This document shows, piece after piece, positions 1 to 9,550 of a stretch of DNA of 64,000 bases. Under the pieces are notes generated by a model that searched no databases, was not told where the DNA came from, and worked only from the letters and a program-made list of their open reading frames with translations. How positions within the stretch are numbered: position 1 is the first letter of the stretch; the number at the start of each line of letters is the position of its first letter. A program made the position numbers and the translations under genes. The DNA is from JABDMH01 sp965223165 (GTDB lineage: Bacteria; Bacteroidota; Bacteroidia; Chitinophagales; Saprospiraceae). Location of the stretch: the NCBI GenBank assembly GCA_965223165.1, contig CBDCVQ010000007.1, forward strand, positions 186,001 through 250,000, given 5' to 3'.

Positions 1-683
1 TCTACCGCTCTGATGACCAGGGAGCGCATTGGCAATCGATATCGGGCAGCCTCCAGCCGCAGACGGAGTGGTCCCTGGTGACCAGTGAGTCGGGCACGGT
101 CTTGGTGAGCTCGCAAGAAGGCATCTATCGTTCGGTCAATCTTGGCGGTCATTGGACCAGGATCAGAGATACGCACGGTGCATTTCGGCTGATCTGGCGC
201 ATGCAGCTGCTGGGTGTCGAAGTATTGATTTCCGAAGGAGAAGGTAAGCACACGCTGCAATTGAGCAGCGATGGCGGCGTCAGGTGGCAAGATATAGAAG
301 GACCCCCGGGCGAGATCAACGTGTTCAAGACGGATGAAGCAGGCAGACTTTGGGCCGGCACGGGCAGTGGCCTATACGTCAGAGATCTGTCGATTACCCC
401 GACTGACGATGCAGCCACCTCACACGACATTCTCCATGCACAAATTCATCCAAATCCAGCGTCTACTCAGACGACGATCACCTTCCGGTTGCCCCGCTCC
501 GGTGCAATAAAGATTGATCTGATGGACCTCCAAGGTCGCTTGATACGCACCGTCTGTCAAGCCTACTACGGGGCCGGAGAGCACGTACTCAACCTTTCCG
601 CGGCAGATCTGGAGCCCGGTCTGTATCACTGTCGATTTTCCATAGGTGGACACATCCGCACCAAGCGGCTGCTCATCTTTTAG
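1..683 (+). CDS. C-terminal part of T9SS-exported protein with Asp-box repeats (5' end outside window)
   Basis: The frame is open from base 3, so the gene starts before the window. The visible part shows sialidase/BNR-like Asp-box motifs (SDDQGAHW near bases 9-32 and SSDGGVRW near 265-290), typical of beta-propeller repeats in secreted Bacteroidota proteins. The last ~75 residues (from about base 445) begin HPNPAS and end RTKRLLIF, with the LMDLQGRLI and LEPGLYHCRF blocks of a type A type IX secretion sorting domain. The product should therefore be exported through the T9SS and anchored at or released from the cell surface. The catalytic or binding role of the N-terminal part cannot be judged here. 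Confidence 0.85.
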   Translation, partial: YRSDDQGAHWQSISGSLQPQTEWSLVTSESGTVLVSSQEGIYRSVNLGGHWTRIRDTHGAFRLIWRMQLLGVEVLISEGEGKHTLQLSSDGGVRWQDIEGPPGEINVFKTDEAGRLWAGTGSGLYVRDLSITPTDDAATSHDILHAQIHPNPASTQTTITFRLPRSGAIKIDLMDLQGRLIRTVCQAYYGAGEHVLNLSAADLEPGLYHCRFSIGGHIRTKRLLIF

Positions 684-927
684 CCCTGGCCCCAGCCGCC
701 ACACCCGCAGATTCCCAGGCGCCCAATTCTCCGGATAGCTTGGTCACGGTGGTATTTTGAGGACCCGGTTGAGCCATCTTGGTCCAATGGCATCCAAAGC
801 GATCGGATTTAAGCAGCGACCCGCATGGCAGCCGTATTTGAATTTGTGACCCCTGATTGCTTATCATTGTAAGAAATCCGGGGGTTGTACAATGCTGGTA
901 TTGCTGGATCGTCACTGTCTGATCGAC

Positions 928-3900
928 ATGGGCCGGGGTTGGCGGATACTCGCCGCCTGCTGGCTGGTCTGTCAGAGCATTGCTCTCTCTGGTCAGGAGT
1001 CCCAAGCCCTGTATCCGGCCGAACTGAGTTTGAGCGCCCTGACCACCGAAGATGGTCTCCCAAACAATAGCGTCAACGTCGTCGTCCAAGATTCATTGGG
1101 ATTCCTGTGGATTGGTACCTGGGAGGGCCTGGCTAAGTACGATGGGTATGAGGTGGTCACCTATCGCACCAACCCGCTGGACAGTAGCTCCCTGAGTAAT
1201 AACCGCATTGAGACACTCCTGATGGACGCCTCCGGTCAGCTATGGGTGGGCACCTGGGATGGTATCAATCGCTATGATCTCGGGTGCGATTGCTTTGAGC
1301 GCTATCGCCTCGATCATCAAGGCAACCCATTGGGCCAGATCAATGCCTTGATCGACGATCAGGCGGGTGGGCTATGGCTCGGCACACAGCAAGGGCTGCT
1401 GTTGCGGTTTGACAAGGAAGAGGGGACTTTTAGTCCGTATTTGAATGGAGGCAGCAGCGGCGTGGATCTGACCGGTCAGCAGATCCGTACGTTGTTGATC
1501 GACCATTCCAACCACCTGTGGATCGGCACGGGCGAACCTTTCAACCCAATGATTGTAGGCGATGGCCTTTATCGTCTGCACTTGCCCTCGGGCAGGGTCA
1601 AACGATTTCAAGGTGCTGGATCGGGCTTGATCGATGACAGAATCAGTTCGATGCATCAGGATCGCCGTGGAGGTCTTTGGGTGGGCACCTGCCGCAGCGG
1701 ACTGCATCAGTATGACCAAGAAAATGAAGTGTTTGTAGCCCTGGAGCCAGGCCGTTCAGACGTGTACGCTCCGGAGGGCGTACCTGGCCCGTGGTCAGCC
1801 TGCCCACCGGTGACTTTCGTCCACGAAGACCGGGCCGGTAAGATGTGGATCGGCACTTACAATGGAGGCGTAGCCCGATTTGATCCGGTCACTCGCCAGT
1901 ATCAACTTTATCGCCACGATCCCCGGCAGACACCGTCGCTGGGAGGAGAAGAGGTGTGGTCATGCTTCGAGGACCGCACGGGCATTCTCTGGATTGCATC
2001 GCACTCCGGTGGCCTACAAAAGATCGATCCGTCCGCCAGAAAATTTCGCTCCTATACATACGATGTAGCCCATCCCTCAGGTATCAGCCATCCCTTTATC
2101 ACGGGCCTTCAGCCTTCAGTCTCGAACCCGCACAGCCTCTGGATCGGCACCCAAGCTGGTCTCAATCGGTTGGATCGGCGTACGGGAGAAGTGACGGTCT
2201 ACGCCAACGACCCAACGATCCCCGCCAGTCTCAGCAGCAATACGATCTGGGCTCTGTGCCAGGATCAAGCAGGCATTGTGTGGATCGGAACCGACCGGGG
2301 CCTCGACCGACTCGATCCAGGTACTGGGCGATTTCGCCACTACCTGACCAATCTGGAGGACGAGCGGGTGTTCCAGGGCAATACGATCCTGGCAATCCAC
2401 GAATCCCCTTCCGGCCTATTGTGGGTCAGCAGTTGGAGTGGGAGACTCTATTCCTTTGATCCCAGCACTGGCCGACATCGAGCCTACCGTTTTGCCCAGC
2501 GCAGTGGATCGGCCAGCGAGGGTAGGATCTATCATATTTTCGAGGATGACGAAGGCGTCCTCTGGTTGAGCACGTATTTAGACGCGCTCTACCGTTTTAA
2601 TCCACGCACCGGCGACTCCCAACCCCACCTCCAAGGCATCGGTGCCAACTGGGTGTTGCAGGACGAGGACAAGACCTTTTGGGTGGCGACCAGTGATCGG
2701 GGACTCATTCATTTTGACCCAGCCACAGGTGAGCTGATCGAATCTTTCACCACGCATGAGGGGTTGCCGAGTAATACCATTTTCAGCATCTTCCAGGATC
2801 ACGAGGGATGGTTCTGGCTGAGTAGTGGTAAAGGACTTTCCAGGTTTGATCCCGCTTCATCACAGTTTATCAATTACAATACCGGCGACGGACTGCCCGA
2901 CAACAGCTTTAACATCAGCAGTGGTGCACAGCAAGCCGACGGTACCATATTCTTTGGGGGTACAGCCGGCGTAGTGGAGATTCATCCTACCCAGGTCCAA
3001 CGCAATGTGCATGCACCCAGTGTGGTGCTTACGGGCTTAGGCATACATGATGTCGCTCGGTCCAGCACTTCTCATGTCAGCCATCTGCCAGTGCTGGGCG
3101 AGGACGTGACCTTGCGGCACAGTGAAAATGACTTGACCTTTGACTATGTCGGCCTGCACTTTAGCCATCCCGCCAACAATCACTATCGATACCGCCTGGA
3201 TCCCTATGACGATGACTGGATATCCGCTGGAAATCGTCGCAGCGCCCGCTACACCAGCCTCAAGCCGGGCATGTACACCTTTAGGGTGACGGCGGCCAAC
3301 AGCGACGGGATCTGGAACGAACAAGGAAGCTCCCTGCGGTTTGAAATAGCAACCCCCTGGTGGAATGCGTGGTGGTTTTGGATCTTGTTGGGCCTATCTC
3401 TAGCTGCGCTCGCCTATGCGGTCTATCGCTTCAGGATCAGACAGATCAAGCGGGAAGCCCAGACCAAACTTGCCTTCGAACGGAGATTGCTCCATACCGA
3501 GATGAGCGCACTGCGAGCCCAGATGAATCCGCATTTCCTCTACAACTGCCTCAACTCGATTGATCACTACATCATAAAGAATGAGACAGAGAAAGCTTCC
3601 GATTATCTGGGGCGCTTCTCTCGCCTGATGCGTTTGACCCTGCAAAATTCTCGATCTCGCACGGTACCACTCAAGGATGATCTCGAGGCCTTGCGTCTAT
3701 ATCTGGAGATGGAGAGCTTACGATTTCCCGGCACTTTCGAATATGAGATTTCCGTGTCTGACCAAGTCTCCGATGACCTGACGGAAGTGCCTCCCATGCT
3801 GATTCAGCCCTTTGTCGAAAATGCCATCCTCCACGGGTTGAAACCAAAGCCCGGGGGCGGCAAAGTCACCATCGAGGCCTTCCACGAGAATGAACACCTG

Positions 3901-4125
3901 TGCCTGACCATCGAGGACAACGGCATCGGTCGAGCCAAGGCTCAGGAACTGGCAGCCCAGCGCCGCAGATCCAAAAGACGGTCCTACGGTATGCAGATCA
4001 CCCAGGAGCGCGTCCAAATGTTCAATGATCTCTACGGCGGCGAGGCTACCATCGATATCATCGACCTCACGGATGATGAGGGACAGCCTGCTGGCACCCG
4101 GGTCGAGGTAGAGCTCCCGGCGTAG
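928..4125 (+). CDS. Two-component propeller sensor histidine kinase (LytS-type)
   Basis: This is a one-piece membrane sensor kinase. From the start at 928 a signal peptide (GRGWRILAACWLVCQ...) is followed by about 700 residues of repeated two-component-propeller blades with the D..G.LW.GT pattern. Then come a Y_Y_Y domain (YRLDPYDDDW, RVTAANSDGIW), one membrane helix (WWFWILLGLSLAALAYAVY), a short coiled linker, and a His_kinase/HATPase module. The phospho-acceptor box is NPHFLYNCLNSI (His about 869), with N-box PFVENAILHGL and G-box EDNGIGRAKA. The class normally pairs with a LytTR response regulator, and none is seen in the window. An ATG at 892 would add 12 residues before the signal peptide, so 928 is preferred. 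The ligand is unknown; many relatives sense polysaccharides. Confidence 0.9.
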   Translation: MGRGWRILAACWLVCQSIALSGQESQALYPAELSLSALTTEDGLPNNSVNVVVQDSLGFLWIGTWEGLAKYDGYEVVTYRTNPLDSSSLSNNRIETLLMDASGQLWVGTWDGINRYDLGCDCFERYRLDHQGNPLGQINALIDDQAGGLWLGTQQGLLLRFDKEEGTFSPYLNGGSSGVDLTGQQIRTLLIDHSNHLWIGTGEPFNPMIVGDGLYRLHLPSGRVKRFQGAGSGLIDDRISSMHQDRRGGLWVGTCRSGLHQYDQENEVFVALEPGRSDVYAPEGVPGPWSACPPVTFVHEDRAGKMWIGTYNGGVARFDPVTRQYQLYRHDPRQTPSLGGEEVWSCFEDRTGILWIASHSGGLQKIDPSARKFRSYTYDVAHPSGISHPFITGLQPSVSNPHSLWIGTQAGLNRLDRRTGEVTVYANDPTIPASLSSNTIWALCQDQAGIVWIGTDRGLDRLDPGTGRFRHYLTNLEDERVFQGNTILAIHESPSGLLWVSSWSGRLYSFDPSTGRHRAYRFAQRSGSASEGRIYHIFEDDEGVLWLSTYLDALYRFNPRTGDSQPHLQGIGANWVLQDEDKTFWVATSDRGLIHFDPATGELIESFTTHEGLPSNTIFSIFQDHEGWFWLSSGKGLSRFDPASSQFINYNTGDGLPDNSFNISSGAQQADGTIFFGGTAGVVEIHPTQVQRNVHAPSVVLTGLGIHDVARSSTSHVSHLPVLGEDVTLRHSENDLTFDYVGLHFSHPANNHYRYRLDPYDDDWISAGNRRSARYTSLKPGMYTFRVTAANSDGIWNEQGSSLRFEIATPWWNAWWFWILLGLSLAALAYAVYRFRIRQIKREAQTKLAFERRLLHTEMSALRAQMNPHFLYNCLNSIDHYIIKNETEKASDYLGRFSRLMRLTLQNSRSRTVPLKDDLEALRLYLEMESLRFPGTFEYEISVSDQVSDDLTEVPPMLIQPFVENAILHGLKPKPGGGKVTIEAFHENEHLCLTIEDNGIGRAKAQELAAQRRRSKRRSYGMQITQERVQMFNDLYGGEATIDIIDLTDDEGQPAGTRVEVELPA

Positions 4126-4270
4126 CTACGGTGGCAAGTTGTATAAGGATGGTCCGAAGCAGTCGCACCGTGTAGCCATTCACTACTCGATATCAGAGCT
4201 AATGGAAGGGAATTGTACTGAAGCCCGGTACGGTGGACGTACCCTATAATGCTGGAACGAGGGTAAAAAT

Positions 4271-4654
4271 ATGCAAAATCTACCCTGGTTTGAGAAACCG
4301 AGGTAAAACCGGGAGCTAGAGATCACGGACTGGCTGGTCTATTTTGGCAAAACCGTTCTGAAAGCCCAGGATCATACCAGGCACATGATGGAGTTTCTGA
4401 TTGAATAGACAAAACTCTATGACCGGGTCAGGGACCGGCTGAACGGACGGCAGGCAAAGGTGCTGCAAAGACTGTTCGGTGCAGGGCCGGAGGGGTTCGA
4501 GGGAGGTCTCAGCGCCCAAAACTACCTTTCCATCACAAAAACATCACGTGCCACCGCCACGCGAGATTTGCAGTCCCTGACAGAGATGGGAGCGCTCAGG
4601 AAGACCGGAGAGCTTAAAAAAACCCGCTACCATCTGAACATTAAATCCTCTTAA
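4271..4654 (+). pseudogene. Decayed Fic-family gene, 3' part
   Basis: Reading frame 2 here gives the C-terminal section of Fic/DOC AMP-transferase-like proteins: EITDWLVYF, then TKLYDRVRDRLNGRQAKVL, then the winged-helix tail SITKTSRATATRDL and KTRYHLN. The frame is broken by TAA at 4304-4306 and TAG at 4406-4408, and the catalytic HPFxxGNGR region is absent. The gene is therefore dead and 5'-truncated. An ATG at 4460 opens a 64-aa frame that is only the tail of this remnant. Fic proteins of this type often occur in accessory regions, which fits the surroundings. Confidence 0.75.
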
Positions 4655-4995
4655 GAAACCGAATATTTTCAGGGCCATTAGCGCCCTTCAGTCACAGCAG
4701 AACATCATCTGTCTTGCGTCCAAAACTTTCCATGCGCTGGTCGTAGCCACCCCCAAAGTCTAGACAATGAACTTACAAATGGGGTCAGTGACATCCAACA
4801 AGCAACCTCGGCCAATGTTTCATGAAATACTGCAGCTCAAATGACATCGGCTGAGTTAGAGATTTGGAGCGACTCCCTAGTCGGAGCGTCCAAATGCCAG
4901 CCCAATCCTGATGTAAGGTTTTGTTAAAGTCGAAAAGGACGGCACAAAGAGGATTGTCTTTAGAGTATCATTATGATGAGTAGTAAGAATGCATT
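4655..4995. other. Intergenic stretch without a supported gene
   Basis: No convincing coding frame, RNA or repeat is visible between the Fic remnant and the next gene. It presumably holds the promoter of the gene starting at 4996, but no clear Bacteroidota -33/-7 pair stands out. Confidence 0.4.
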
Positions 4996-5913
4996 ATGCA
5001 GAGTAAAATGTCGAGGCTAGTAGGGATTACATTGCTAGTCTTACCAATGTTTTGCCTAGAGGCCCAGACGATCGATGTGGTACTACGTGGCCAGGTGGTC
5101 GATATCGATACGAAGGATGGTATTGCATATTGCGTAATGGGCATCAGTGGTAAAGATAAGGGAGGAGTGAGCAATGGACAGGGGATGTTTGATTTTGCCT
5201 TGGCCGATGTCGAGATCACAGATACTGTCGTCGTAAGAGCACTTGGATATCATGCAGCCAGATACACGTTGGGTGAATTAAGACACACGGATAACATCAG
5301 GATTGCACTTCGTCCCAGAAGTTATACATTGACTGAAGCTGTGGTTACCCCTGGCCGGGATACATTGGTTGCAATTGGAAATGGATCCAGGACTTCAAGA
5401 TCATTTTCTGGCACTGATCTATGGACTGAAATCGCCTTGTTCATGGACAACACCCATGATGGTGCTGGCATATTTAAAGAGGTGGGTTTTTATATTGGTG
5501 CTGAAGGAAAACATAAGGCACCGTTTAGGATTCGATTCTATGCAGTGGGACCTGATGGAGCACCTGGAACAGATCTGGTTTCAGAGAGTATCATTGTAAA
5601 AGGTAGAAAGAAGAGAGAATGGCTGACAGTCGATGTCCAGGACTACAATATCGAATTTCCACAAGAAGGATGTTTTGTGGCGATGGAATCGATATACAGC
5701 AACGACAGGTACTTCTACAAAAAGAAAATACTGAAGAATCGATTGACCCTGTATGGACCAACCTTGGGCAATTTTCCAGACCTGAGGTGCATTGCCCAGA
5801 CGTGGACGAGAAGATATGCTGCGCCATGGAGGAAAAATGACACCGTACATGAGTATCCTTGTAAGCGATGTGTCATCAATGCGCTGATATCTGCCAAGGT
5901 GGTGGTCAACTAG
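4996..5913 (+). CDS. Exported protein with carboxypeptidase-regulatory-like domain
   Basis: The 305-aa product has a signal peptide (GITLLVLPMFCLEAQ). A carboxypeptidase-D regulatory-like beta-sandwich follows (about residues 28-110: LRGQVVDIDTKDGIAYC, GGVSNGQGMFDF, VVVRALGYHAARYTL, IALRPRSYTLTEAVV). Such domains usually sit at the start of outer membrane receptors or in periplasmic and surface adaptor proteins. The remaining ~190 residues contain a jelly-roll-like stretch (KEVGFYIGAEGKHKAPFRIRFYAV) of unknown role. No barrel is present, so it is not itself a receptor. It ends 17 bp before the left end of an IS5-type element, which may have cut off downstream operon partners. Confidence 0.75.
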   Translation: MQSKMSRLVGITLLVLPMFCLEAQTIDVVLRGQVVDIDTKDGIAYCVMGISGKDKGGVSNGQGMFDFALADVEITDTVVVRALGYHAARYTLGELRHTDNIRIALRPRSYTLTEAVVTPGRDTLVAIGNGSRTSRSFSGTDLWTEIALFMDNTHDGAGIFKEVGFYIGAEGKHKAPFRIRFYAVGPDGAPGTDLVSESIIVKGRKKREWLTVDVQDYNIEFPQEGCFVAMESIYSNDRYFYKKKILKNRLTLYGPTLGNFPDLRCIAQTWTRRYAAPWRKNDTVHEYPCKRCVINALISAKVVVN

Positions 5914-5930
5914 GAGTCAGAACTCCTTAA

Positions 5931-7194
5931 GGGAACCTCCGACAACCTGTCTTATGCTAAAAAAAATGAGTAAAGCCTATATTTCGGGAAACTTAGCAAG
6001 GCCTGCCTAGAGGCATTGCCATGTGATTGATGAATGAGGGCAAGGCAGATCGCATATTTTTTTGATTCTAGCTGTAGAATATTCCTTTTTTTGCTGATTT
6101 TTCATCTGTTTTCAACCTTTCTATCCCGACATCGATTGTAGATATACTCTTCTACGCAGGTTATAGCAGATGTTCATCATCGTGATTGCTGCGGTATTTC
6201 GAATCATTCCTATTTGTTGGACCATCACCCGCCCCATTTGCTGATGCATATCGCCAAATACGTGTTCTACACGGGCACGTATCTTTGATTTCCTTGTATT
6301 GATGTCTTTGTCCTTTTCGGCCAGCGGTTTATTACGATATCCCTTGAGATGAACTCTGCTCGTTATCTTTCTACGTTTTAGCTCCTCTTCTGTCTTTTTA
6401 CTGCGATAGGCAGAGTCAGCATATAACTCATGGCCGCTGTCACTGTCCTCAAGCAGATGATCCAACATCTGAGAGTCGTGCACGCTCGCCGTGCTTACTT
6501 CGAAGTTCGTGATCAGTTTACTGCCCTTGTCCACCTTGATATGATTCTTGTACCCAAAGCGACTCTGCTTGTCCTTGTTAGTCCAGCTTGCATCGGTGTC
6601 CTTTTGACGTGACTTATTCTCCGACCACTCTTCCGGTTTCTTGCCAGCCTTGATCCGAGCATTCTCATCTCGACTATTACGCTGTTTGGGTGCATCTACT
6701 ATGCTGGCATCCACTATCGATCCGTTATTCATTATCAATCCCTGTTTCCCGAGTTCATCTCTAAGCCTGATAAATATCTGATCGATCACCCCTGCCTGCA
6801 CCACCGCCTCGTTGAAATCCCAAAACGTATTTGCATCTGGAACTTTATCTCCAAGGCTAATGCCCAAAAACCGCTGAAAACTAAGCCTGTCTTTGATGTG
6901 AAACTCCAGCTTCTCAAAAGACAGATCATACATTGATCGCAGAATCAATGCCTTTAGCATCATTATCTTGTCAAATGACGGCCTGCCTCCCTTCTTAGGG
7001 TCCTTCTTCCTAAATACGCTCTCAACCAGCTCTCTATAGCTCTCAAAATCACTGTACTTAGCCAACTTCTCCAATGGATCTCCCATTTTTGAAAGCTCTT
7101 CCAACCGAAATTCCTCATCAAATAATGTAGATTTCATCTCGCATTCTTTGCTCACTACAAATTAAGAAATTTCATAAGGTTTCCGGAGGTACCC
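5931..7194 (-). mobile_element. IS5-family insertion sequence, complete
   Basis: Terminal inverted repeats match at 15 of 18 positions: GGGAACCTCCGACAACCT at the left and, on the other strand, GGGTACCTCCGGAAACCT at the right. Both ends are flanked by TTAA (5927-5930 and 7195-7198), which fits the YTAR target duplication of the IS5 subgroup. The element is 1264 bp with a single transposase gene on the minus strand and about 190 bp of non-coding sequence downstream of it. Confidence 0.85.
6121..7137 (-). CDS. IS5-family transposase
   Basis: The 338-aa DDE transposase is intact from the second methionine (MKSTLFDEEFRLEEL); an ATG 18 nt upstream is also possible. It shows the DUF772-like N-terminus (KKGGRPSFDKIMMLKALILRS), the first catalytic Asp in SIVDASIVDAP, the second in ELYADSAYRSK and the Glu in RARVEHVFGDMH. 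Length and motif order are those of active IS5 transposases, so the element may still be mobile. Confidence 0.92.
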   Translation of the reverse strand: MKSTLFDEEFRLEELSKMGDPLEKLAKYSDFESYRELVESVFRKKDPKKGGRPSFDKIMMLKALILRSMYDLSFEKLEFHIKDRLSFQRFLGISLGDKVPDANTFWDFNEAVVQAGVIDQIFIRLRDELGKQGLIMNNGSIVDASIVDAPKQRNSRDENARIKAGKKPEEWSENKSRQKDTDASWTNKDKQSRFGYKNHIKVDKGSKLITNFEVSTASVHDSQMLDHLLEDSDSGHELYADSAYRSKKTEEELKRRKITSRVHLKGYRNKPLAEKDKDINTRKSKIRARVEHVFGDMHQQMGRVMVQQIGMIRNTAAITMMNICYNLRRRVYLQSMSG

Positions 7195-7387
7195 TTAAGA
7201 AAGAGTCATCCAATGAGTGTGGCACCTTCTCCAGCAAAACCATTGATCAGATCAGTGAAGAAGTGCTGCAAGCCCGGAATCCATCTTGATGCCTCCCTAT
7301 GATCTAGCCTTCCTGCACTCACTGTGGTAAAACTATACTACTGCGGTAGTTTCTTGGTATAATCGTCAGATTGGACGACTTATTATC

Positions 7388-7526
7388 ATGGCAGGAATAG
7401 ATTTATGCAAACCATAGGAGCAGTTTCTACGCGCCCAGGTCGAGGCCGGTTTGTTCAGTTCAATCACAGCCGGGACAGGCTTTGATATTTGGCTAAGAAA
7501 AACAGGTGAGCACGACCCTGATGCCA
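7388..7526 (+). pseudogene. Possible ParD-like antitoxin remnant
   Basis: A short stretch reads MAGIDLCKP, TAG, then EQFLRAQVEAGLFSSI and ...WLRKTGEHD. This resembles the xxFxxxQVxxGxFxSxSEVxRxxLRLLEExE pattern of ParD antitoxins. It has an in-frame stop and has lost the middle of the helix, so it would be non-functional. The resemblance is short and could be chance. Confidence 0.25.
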
Positions 7527-7538
7527 TGCTCGCCTGTT
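7494..7538 (-). terminator. Intrinsic terminator of the gene at 7556-8254
   Basis: AACAGGTGAGCA (7501-7512) and TGCTCGCCTGTT (7527-7538) form a 12-bp stem with one G-T pair and a 14-nt loop. On the minus strand the stem is followed by a run of T (CTGTTTTTCTT). It lies about 20 bp past the stop codon of the minus-strand gene. Confidence 0.7.
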
Positions 7539-7555
7539 TTGCTCTCCTTCGGCCA

Positions 7556-8254
7556 TCAATCGAAAGCTACCCCAATGCGAAGAAAGAGATTATCAAATTG
7601 ATTACCCTTGAAGTACTCCGCTCTTTCGTACCCCGTCGCCACATGCATTCTGCCGAGCCGATACTGAATATCCAGACCGGCAAGAACACCGTAGGCAAGG
7701 AATCGCTTGTACGCGATTTCATAGAGTTCATATTTATCGGCAGTAGGCCGGTCGTTAATAAAATTCACGGTCTCAAGCGAAATCGGGGCTACGTAATCCG
7801 CATACTCAATACCTGGTGAGACATTTACCTGTACGCTCAAGCCTCGATATCGCCACAGAGACTTTCCCAAATAGAGATGGGCATAAGTTTGAAAGAACCT
7901 CGAGGTATGGTAAGTCAATTCGATATTGCCGCCGGGATCATTAAACTGTCCTTCTGTCTCCTTTGCATCCAACAAATTATTCGGCAACTCGACCAGTCCC
8001 AGGGCGTTGATCCATTCATGACCGTGAGCACGGTGTCGAAAGCCGCCGACCAGTCCAACGTCAATTATCGAGGTATGACGGACGATCCGCAGAGCGGGAC
8101 TGACGGCAAAGTCGTTAAAGACATATCCTTTGTACAAATTCATTTGCAAGCCGACCGAATAGGCTGGCTCATCCCTCGCCGGGTCTTGTGCCCAGATGCT
8201 TGCTGCAAGGAGCAGGAGGCCGAGACTGAAAATTGTTCTTTGCTTCACAGACAT
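7556..8254 (-). CDS. Putative outer-membrane beta-barrel protein
   Basis: The product has a clear signal peptide (MSVKQRTIFSLGLLLLAASIWAQ). Alternating hydrophobic and aromatic strands follow (LGLVELPNNLL, NIELTYHTSRFFQTYAHLYLGKSL, LSVQVNVSPGIEYADYV), and it ends in a strand with a terminal-type aromatic pattern (NLFLRIGVAFD). This is the appearance of a small outer membrane barrel. No named family was recognised. The start was placed at the methionine directly before the signal peptide; an ATG 24 nt upstream is less likely. It is monocistronic, with its own terminator. Confidence 0.65.
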   Translation of the reverse strand: MSVKQRTIFSLGLLLLAASIWAQDPARDEPAYSVGLQMNLYKGYVFNDFAVSPALRIVRHTSIIDVGLVGGFRHRAHGHEWINALGLVELPNNLLDAKETEGQFNDPGGNIELTYHTSRFFQTYAHLYLGKSLWRYRGLSVQVNVSPGIEYADYVAPISLETVNFINDRPTADKYELYEIAYKRFLAYGVLAGLDIQYRLGRMHVATGYERAEYFKGNQFDNLFLRIGVAFD

Positions 8255-8278
8255 TTGTTTTGATCGACGACTAATCAC

Positions 8279-9003
8279 CTACGTAAAATTCCCAACTTCC
8301 CGTATCATAGTGGTGGCCCGACGTGAATTACTACGCACGGGACAGAGGAAGAATCACAAGCTAATCCATTGATTTGATTGGAAGAAATTAGCTTTCGTTA
8401 TAACCCGTGAACATCGGTTACTTCGCCAGCCCGGCCGGGTCTTTGTTGATATGAATGGTGAGCATGGGGCCTGTCTGTCTCCCTATTTGCCCACCCTTTG
8501 GGTCATGTGACCCGCTGGGCGGTTCGTTTGCGGTTCACCTGCTCACCCCGGAAGGGTAAAAAGGCACAGACCCAGTCTAATCGGTCAGACCCGCAAAGCG
8601 TTACGCACAGCTGTTTTCGCGCGATCTCAGGGATGGTCACGGCGGTATAATTCAGGTCACGCAAACAGGCTATGATAGAAAAGTACGAGTCACTTGCTGG
8701 GCAATGTGGGGATTTCATGGGCAGGGCCAGGGAGCATCATTCTCAATTTGCTTCCCGCCGCACAGGGGTTCATAAGGGTGAAAAGCAAATCCGAATCCTG
8801 CTTGAAAACGGGAAGATGAGGGACGTATCTGCCTAGCAATACCGTCAGAGGGCCGGCATCTTCCCCTCCTGTGCTTACTGTAGCAATACTGTACTTTTAT
8901 CTTGACAAATAAGCAGGGTTGGGATTTTTAGTAAGATCTTTAGAAAATGAAGCCAACCAAGAGCTGTCCCGATACATCAGACTTGGCGAAATTGATCGCA
9001 GGC
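8279..9003. other. Long non-coding or eroded stretch
   Basis: No supported gene is visible over about 700 bp. Short frames on both strands lack family features and codon regularity. A 71-aa frame on the minus strand (8503-8718) is cysteine-rich with no recognisable domain and is probably not a gene. It may be an eroded mobile-element relic, but nothing can be named. Confidence 0.4.
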
Positions 9004-9546
9004 TCAATGTATAATTGCCGATGCAGAAGGGTTGATCTGAGTTGTACCAAAAAAAAATGTTTTGGAGTTATCTGTGATGTCCACTATTCTCCAACCTGCA
9101 GCAACGGAGGGGAAGATCGCCATACGACCCTGCATTCGAAGCTGATAATACAGACTACCCCCTGCGTAGATATTGTTATTTGTGACATTTGGACCAATAG
9201 GGGTATCATAATTTATATACTCATACTTGGCTTCTACTCCGGCACTAAAGCCCTTACCCTCTTTGTTTTTGATGAACAGATATTCCAGACCAGGAACTAT
9301 AAGCAAGGCGTTCAGATCCAAGTTCTTGTTTTTTAAGAATCCAATCTCAAGCTTGGCATTCATTACTCCCCCAAAAGTGTAATGTGGAGTCACAACATAG
9401 GTATTCGCAAAGTCAGTGAATCGCCACTGCCCTTCCAAGCCAAATGCATTGTCGGTATGCTCGACTAAGTGAGTCTGGGAGAGTGTGACACCACAAGAAC
9501 AGCCTAGCGTGGTGATGAAAAGTGCTTTCATTGTCGTTGAATTCAT
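9004..9546 (-). CDS. Small outer-membrane-type beta protein
   Basis: The 180-aa protein starts with a signal peptide (MKALFITTLGCSCGVTLSQ after five residues) and continues with amphipathic strands (YTFGGVMNAKLEIGFLKNK, FSAGVEAKYEYINY, IYAGGSLYYQLR, FPSVAAGWRIVDI). It ends in an unusual SASAIIH tail. It starts 4 bp after the stop of the DUF4249 gene, so it is the last gene of the TonB receptor operon. It probably forms a small outer membrane barrel; the role is unknown. Confidence 0.65.
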   Translation of the reverse strand: MNSTTMKALFITTLGCSCGVTLSQTHLVEHTDNAFGLEGQWRFTDFANTYVVTPHYTFGGVMNAKLEIGFLKNKNLDLNALLIVPGLEYLFIKNKEGKGFSAGVEAKYEYINYDTPIGPNVTNNNIYAGGSLYYQLRMQGRMAIFPSVAAGWRIVDITDNSKTFFFGTTQINPSASAIIH

Positions 9547-9550
9547 GGAT

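Noticed and set aside
673..1089. A 138-aa minus-strand frame near the left edge
   Set aside because: It overlaps the start of the propeller kinase gene and shows no family character.
7451..7819. A 122-aa plus-strand frame
   Set aside because: It covers a terminator and the 3' end of a better-supported minus-strand gene; only its first codons were kept as a possible ParD relic.
8503..8718. A 71-aa minus-strand frame
   Set aside because: It has no family match that I recognise and irregular codon use; left as an unassigned region.
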